Positions 60,763-64,000 of a DNA stretch of 64,000 nucleotides are shown here, piece after piece (the stretch's first letter is position 1; each line of letters starts with the position of its first letter). This DNA is from Pseudomonas sp. LS1212. GTDB lineage: Bacteria > Pseudomonadota > Gammaproteobacteria > Pseudomonadales > Pseudomonadaceae. The notes beneath the pieces were generated by a model that worked only from the letters and a program-made list of their open reading frames with translations, made no database searches and had not been told where the DNA came from. The translations under genes were made by a program, and so were the position numbers. The stretch covers positions 744,001 through 808,000 of the forward strand of contig NZ_CP102951.1 of the NCBI RefSeq assembly GCF_024741815.1, given 5' to 3'.

Positions 60763-62017
60763 GCGACCCAAGGCCAATGGCAAGCAACGACCACTCGGCA
60801 TCCCCACTCTGCGAGATCGTATTGTTCAACGGGCTATGCTGATGGCCATGGAGCCCATTTGGGAGAGTGAGTTTCACACGCTCTCGTATGGTTTTCGGCC
60901 TGAACGCAGTGTCCACCATGCAATTCGTACTGTGAAACTCCAACTCACAGACAATACAGAAACGAGGGGCCGCTGGGTCATTGAGGGTGACTTATCCAGC
61001 TACTTCGACACCGTGCATCATCGCCTGCTGATGAAAGCCGTACGCCGCAGAATCAGAGACACTCGTTTCATGGAGCTGCTGTGGAAAACAATCAAGGCCG
61101 GGCATATTGATGTCGGACTCTTCCGGGCTGCCAGTGAAGGAGTGCCGCAGGGTGGCGTTATATCGCCGCTACTGTCGAACATCATGCTCAATGAATTCGA
61201 TCAGTACCTGCATGAACATTACCTGAACCAGAAAGCCCGAAAAGATCGGTGGTACTGGAACCATAGCATCCAGGTTGGTCGAAGCACGGCGATCAGAGAG
61301 AACTGGCAATGGAAGCCAGCCGTTGCTTACTGCCGATACGCCGATGACTTTGTGATCATCGTCAAAGGCACTAAAGCACAAGCGCAAGCCATCAGAGAAG
61401 AATGCCGGAGTGTGCTTGAAGACAGCCTGAAACTAAGGCTAAACATGGAGAAGACCAAGATCACTCATGTGAACGACGGATTTGTCTTTCTGGGCCATCG
61501 GATTATCCGCAAGCGTAACCCCTACGGCGATATGCGCGTGGTAACGACGATACCACAAGACAAAGCCAGAAGCTTCGCAGCATCACTGACGGCATTGTTA
61601 TCAGGTAACTACAGTGAAAGCAAAATCGATATGGTTGAGTCGATCAACCGAAAACTGAAAGGCTGGGCGGCGTTTTATCAATTCGTTGATTTCAAAGCCA
61701 AAGTATTCAGTTATATCGATCGTGTCGTGTTTTGGAAACTGGCCCATTGGCTGGCTCATAAATACCGTTCCCGTATCAAGCCCCTGATGCGCCAATGGTG
61801 CAAAGCACCTAAGCCTGGCCAAAGTAAGACCTGGGTTTTATTTGGCAAGACTAATAACGGCAAGCTCAGTGGTGAAACACTGTATCGGTTAGTTGGGCAA
61901 GGCAAGAAGCTGTTCCGGTGGCGCCTGCCCGAAGGTAATCCCTACCTGAGGTCGGAACCCAGGAACACATGGACCTCGCGTTTCACTGAAGTGGCTATGG
62001 CGTTCGCCAGCGTTTAA
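60763..62017 (+). pseudogene. Group II intron reverse transcriptase/maturase, N-terminally truncated
   Basis: About 415 codons of a group II intron-encoded protein: PKANGKQRPLGIPTLRDRIV (RT1/2), EGDLSSYFDTVHH (RT3), GVPQGGVISPLLSNIMLNEFD, the catalytic YADD in CRYADDFVII, then the maturase domain (INRKLKGWAAFYQFVD). The first about 80-100 residues and the intron RNA domains upstream are absent. Chimeric starts inside the orfB text are artefacts. Confidence 0.82.
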
Positions 62018-62100
62018 ACGGAGTGCATTGAAAGGTGCACGTCCGGTTCGGTGAGGAGAGGCAGGGAAATAGTCCGACTACGCCCTGCCTCTTACTCAAC
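62017..62100 (+). ncRNA. Group II intron domains V and VI
   Basis: AACGGAGTGCA-TTGAAAGG-TGCACGTCCGGTT forms the domain V hairpin with a GAAA loop. GAGAGGCAGGG ... CCCTGCCTCTT forms domain VI with an unpaired A for branching. The intron 3' end is AC at 62099-62100, just where the orfB reading frame resumes (LPSPIRGKYYYLYL). Confidence 0.7.
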
Positions 62101-62708
62101 TGCCGTCACCGATACGCGGGAAGTATTACTACCTCTATCTGATCGAAGATATTTACAGCCGCAAAGCCGTGGGCTGGGAGGTCTACGAAGTGGAAAGCGG
62201 CGAAAAAGCCGCTGCGTTACTGCAACGCAGCGTGATCGGCGAGCAGTGTTTACGCGAACCGCTGGTGCTGCACTCGGACAACGGAGCGCCGATGAAATCG
62301 GTGACGCTTTTGAGCAAGATGTACGAGCTGGGCATCACGCCCTCGCGGGGACGACCGCGTGTCAGCAACGACAATCCCTACTCGGAGTCGTTGTTTAGAA
62401 CGCTGAAATACTGCCCGCAATGGCCACAAGATGGCTTTGCCAGTTTGGACGCTGCACGAGCGTGGGTGAGGGATTTCATGCGCTGGTATAACCACGAGCA
62501 CCGACATAGCCGTATCCGGTTCGTCACGCCAGCCGAGCGGCATCGAGGGCTGGACTATCAAGTGTTGGCCCGGCGACATGAGGTGTACGAACGAGCCAAG
62601 GAGAAAAAACCGGAGCGGTGGTCAGGTCGGACGCGTAACTGGGAGCCGATCGGTACCGTGTTGTTGAACCCGGATCGAGAGCAACAGGTCGAGAAAAGAG
62701 CGGCATAG
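62101..62708 (+). pseudogene. 3' part of IS3 orfB
   Basis: Starts exactly behind the intron end with PSPIRGKYYYLYLIEDIYSR and contains the second Asp (LHSDNGAPMKS) and the Glu (NPYSESLFRTLKY) of the DDE triad plus the normal C-terminus. It is not translatable as a complete transposase because the segment with the first Asp and the 5' exon boundary is deleted. Confidence 0.8.
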
Positions 62709-62777
62709 TTAGACGGTTGACGCGACAACTACCTTGAAAAACGCCGCGGATTACATCTGGGCATACTGATTTTCTCT

Positions 62778-63461
62778 TTAGGGCGCGGTGGCGCAGCGTG
62801 CGTGAGCCATTTCAGCCTGCCAGGCGGCCAACACCCGTCGACGCCACCAGTCACTGCCTTCGATCAGTTGGCGGATCAGCGCCTGCTGATCCGCGTCACC
62901 GGCGAACTGCTGCGGACGCGGTAATACCGGCAGTTTGGGGAGCAGGGCCTGGTAGATCTGTAGCTGTTTGTCGATACTTTTCTGTGGTTCGCTGAGGCAG
63001 GGCAGTTGCGGTAACTGCGGGCACAGATAGAACAACAGCTGTCGGGTTGCCGTCTGCACTTGTTCGCTGGCGAACAACGCCAGATTGCACGCCTTGAGCA
63101 GCTCTGCGGCCAACGGCAGATCCTCGGTGCCACAGCTTCCGACGATTTGCCCCCAGCGTGGAGCCAACTCCTGGCGAATGAAGCCATCCAGGCGCGCGGC
63201 CAATTCATCCTCGCTAAAGCCATGAAAATCCAGCCCGAAGCAGTCCTTCAGAATGCGCAGATAGGTCTTGTCGACCAGGGTGCGGCCGGCGTTTTGCCAG
63301 CCTAAGCCGGCGGCCTTGGCCAGGTTGCCATAGAACTGCAACAGCAGGGCGTTCTCGCTGCTACGCGCGTCCATGCCCGAGGCAAACGCCGGATGCGGCT
63401 GTGGCCAGCTCTGACGCAGGCGTTCTCCGAGCTGGACGAGACGCAGGTGATCCAGAGTCAT
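62778..63461 (-). CDS. Uncharacterised 227-aa protein
   Basis: Begins MTLDHLRLVQLGERLRQSWP and is mostly helical and soluble, with no signal or membrane segment. Features seen: RTLVDKTYLRILKDCFGLDFHGF, a leucine/proline-rich part CPQLPQLPCLSEPQKSID, and SDWWRRRVLAAWQAEMAH near the C-terminus. GGAGAAATCAC precedes ATG 63461. It is divergent from the YeiH-type exporter gene with a TauR-type site in between. Family not recognised. A nitrogen-fixation-type NifM-like or chaperone-like helical fold was considered but nothing supports it. Confidence 0.6.
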   Translation of the reverse strand: MTLDHLRLVQLGERLRQSWPQPHPAFASGMDARSSENALLLQFYGNLAKAAGLGWQNAGRTLVDKTYLRILKDCFGLDFHGFSEDELAARLDGFIRQELAPRWGQIVGSCGTEDLPLAAELLKACNLALFASEQVQTATRQLLFYLCPQLPQLPCLSEPQKSIDKQLQIYQALLPKLPVLPRPQQFAGDADQQALIRQLIEGSDWWRRRVLAAWQAEMAHARCATAP

Positions 63462-63641
63462 GTGATTTCTCCGCTTGGCAAAGCACGTGTTCAACGAGTC
63501 ATTCGCAGACACCGCACGACGCTCGGCAGGGCCGCGGCCTGGCGCGTTGCGAAGGCATGCGCGCATGACTATAGGGGCTACTGCTGCAGCGTATTAGCAC
63601 CAGCTGCCAGCTGCGCTCTGGGCCAAGCACGCAGGTGTCGG

Positions 63642-63674
63642 TTGGCCCCTACGACCGCCTTGACGTGGTCCTAA
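63642..63674 (+). promoter_or_regulatory. Putative TauR operator before the exporter gene
   Basis: TTGGC-N16-ACGTGGTCCTAA: the half-sites are 23 bp apart as in the other four sites, with weaker match in the second AA. It ends 68 bp upstream of the exporter start. Confidence 0.45.
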
Positions 63675-63742
63675 TGGGGGGGCGGAGTTTTCTCTAGCAT
63701 CGAAACCCAGTGATTTCATAACCACAGGGTGTAGCTGAGCAC

Positions 63743-64000
63743 ATGACAATAAAACAGCACCACACAATCCCCCCCGTGCACAGCCTGTCGCCTGACACGG
63801 CTCAGCCGTCGGCGTCCTGGTTAATACGCCGTCAGCAGAAACTCAACCTATTACTGCCGGGTATCATCGCCGCAATGATAGTCGCCGCCAGTGCCTCTTT
63901 CCTTTCCGAGCATTACGGTGCGCCGGTGATGTTGATGGCCCTGTTGCTGGGCATGGCACTAGGCTTCCTCTCCCAGGAGGGGCGTGCGGTCGCGGGTATT
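63743..64000 (+). CDS. YeiH-type (UPF0324) putative sulfate/sulfite exporter, partial
   Basis: The first 86 codons only; the gene runs off the window. After a short soluble N-terminus comes LLLPGIIAAMIVAASASFLSEH, then GAPVMLMALLLGMALGFLSQEGR, as in the Cons_hypoth698 family. Several members are linked to export of sulfite or sulfate produced from sulfonates. Location beside xsc, and a TauR-type site upstream, fit disposal of the sulfite released by Xsc. Confidence 0.75.
   Translation, partial: MTIKQHHTIPPVHSLSPDTAQPSASWLIRRQQKLNLLLPGIIAAMIVAASASFLSEHYGAPVMLMALLLGMALGFLSQEGRAVAGI

Larger units (their letters stand above)
59889..62739 (+). mobile_element. IS3-type insertion sequence carrying a 5'-truncated group II intron
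   Basis: Terminal inverted repeats TGTCAGGATAGTTGTCGC (59889-59906) and GCGACAACTACCTTGAAA (62722-62739) bracket orfA, a split orfB and an intron remnant. The two ends match at 15 of 18 positions. The element lies between the xsc-pta-DUF6506 unit and the 227-aa gene, outside any intact gene. A target duplication was not evident by eye. It cannot transpose by itself, as orfB has lost its middle. Confidence 0.82.

Noticed and set aside
1..64000. CRISPR array or phage genome
   Set aside because: No regularly spaced short repeats, no cas genes and no phage structural genes were seen; only an integrase relic.

Overview
The window looks like a chromosome segment of a GC-rich gammaproteobacterium, most likely Pseudomonas. 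Supporting evidence is the overall codon usage, REP doublets with the GTGGGAGCGGGCTTGCCCGC and GTAGCCGCTGCCGAAGGCTG cores, an OprD-family porin, an mmsAB valine cluster and a TpsA/TpsB CDI locus with an ESPR signal. No rRNA, convincing tRNA or CRISPR was seen.

1-18.6 kb: a steroid (sterol/bile acid/androgen) catabolic cluster. It encodes a KshB-like reductase, a hydroxysteroid dehydrogenase, the ring-A enzymes HsaB, HsaA and HsaC, and a full set for the C and D rings and the propionate side chain: IpdAB, EchA20, IpdC, a second crotonase, an IpdE1/E2-like dehydrogenase pair, a FadA6-like thiolase and an IpdF-like SDR. A beta-propeller lipoprotein follows. Four transcription units share a CTAGTCC motif 74-109 bp upstream of the start, which suggests one regulon. 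HsaD and KshA are not in the window. An AT-rich toxin/immunity-like islet (5.3-6.8 kb) separates the LLM flavoprotein gene from hsaC and is bounded by two copies of the LLM 3' end plus REP plus terminator.

18.8-29.4 kb: a contact-dependent inhibition locus on the minus strand (cdiB, a 2446-codon cdiA, cdiI). Beyond cdiI lies an orphan toxin tail with its own paralogous immunity gene, interleaved with two near-identical 307-bp fragments carrying the end of an IS30-type transposase. A strongly structured candidate ncRNA lies at 29.65-29.87 kb.

30.1-41.6 kb: valine/isobutyrate catabolism (acyl-CoA dehydrogenase, 3-hydroxyisobutyryl-CoA hydrolase, mmsB, mmsA, acyl-CoA synthetase), an OprD-type porin, an ActP-type symporter with its DUF485 partner, and a divergent LysR regulator.

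41.7-43.2 kb: a Phd/RelE-type toxin-antitoxin pair and a frameshifted integrase remnant between 44-bp direct repeats, probably the relic of an integrated element.

43.3-64 kb: a sulfonate (taurine) region. It holds an amino-acid permease, a CobS/CobT-like AAA+/VWA pair, a GMC dehydrogenase, thiS-thiG, taurine-pyruvate aminotransferase, a TauR MocR regulator, sulfoacetaldehyde acetyltransferase, phosphate acetyltransferase, a DUF6506 protein, an uncharacterised protein and the start of a YeiH-type exporter. Five intergenic sites with a 23-bp-period direct repeat (YTGGC-N16-AAYTGGYYCTAA) stand before the permease, cobS/82-aa ORF, thiS/tpa, the xsc unit and the exporter, and tie these genes into one probable TauR regulon. 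An IS3-type element carrying a 5'-truncated group II intron interrupts this region at 59.9-62.7 kb.
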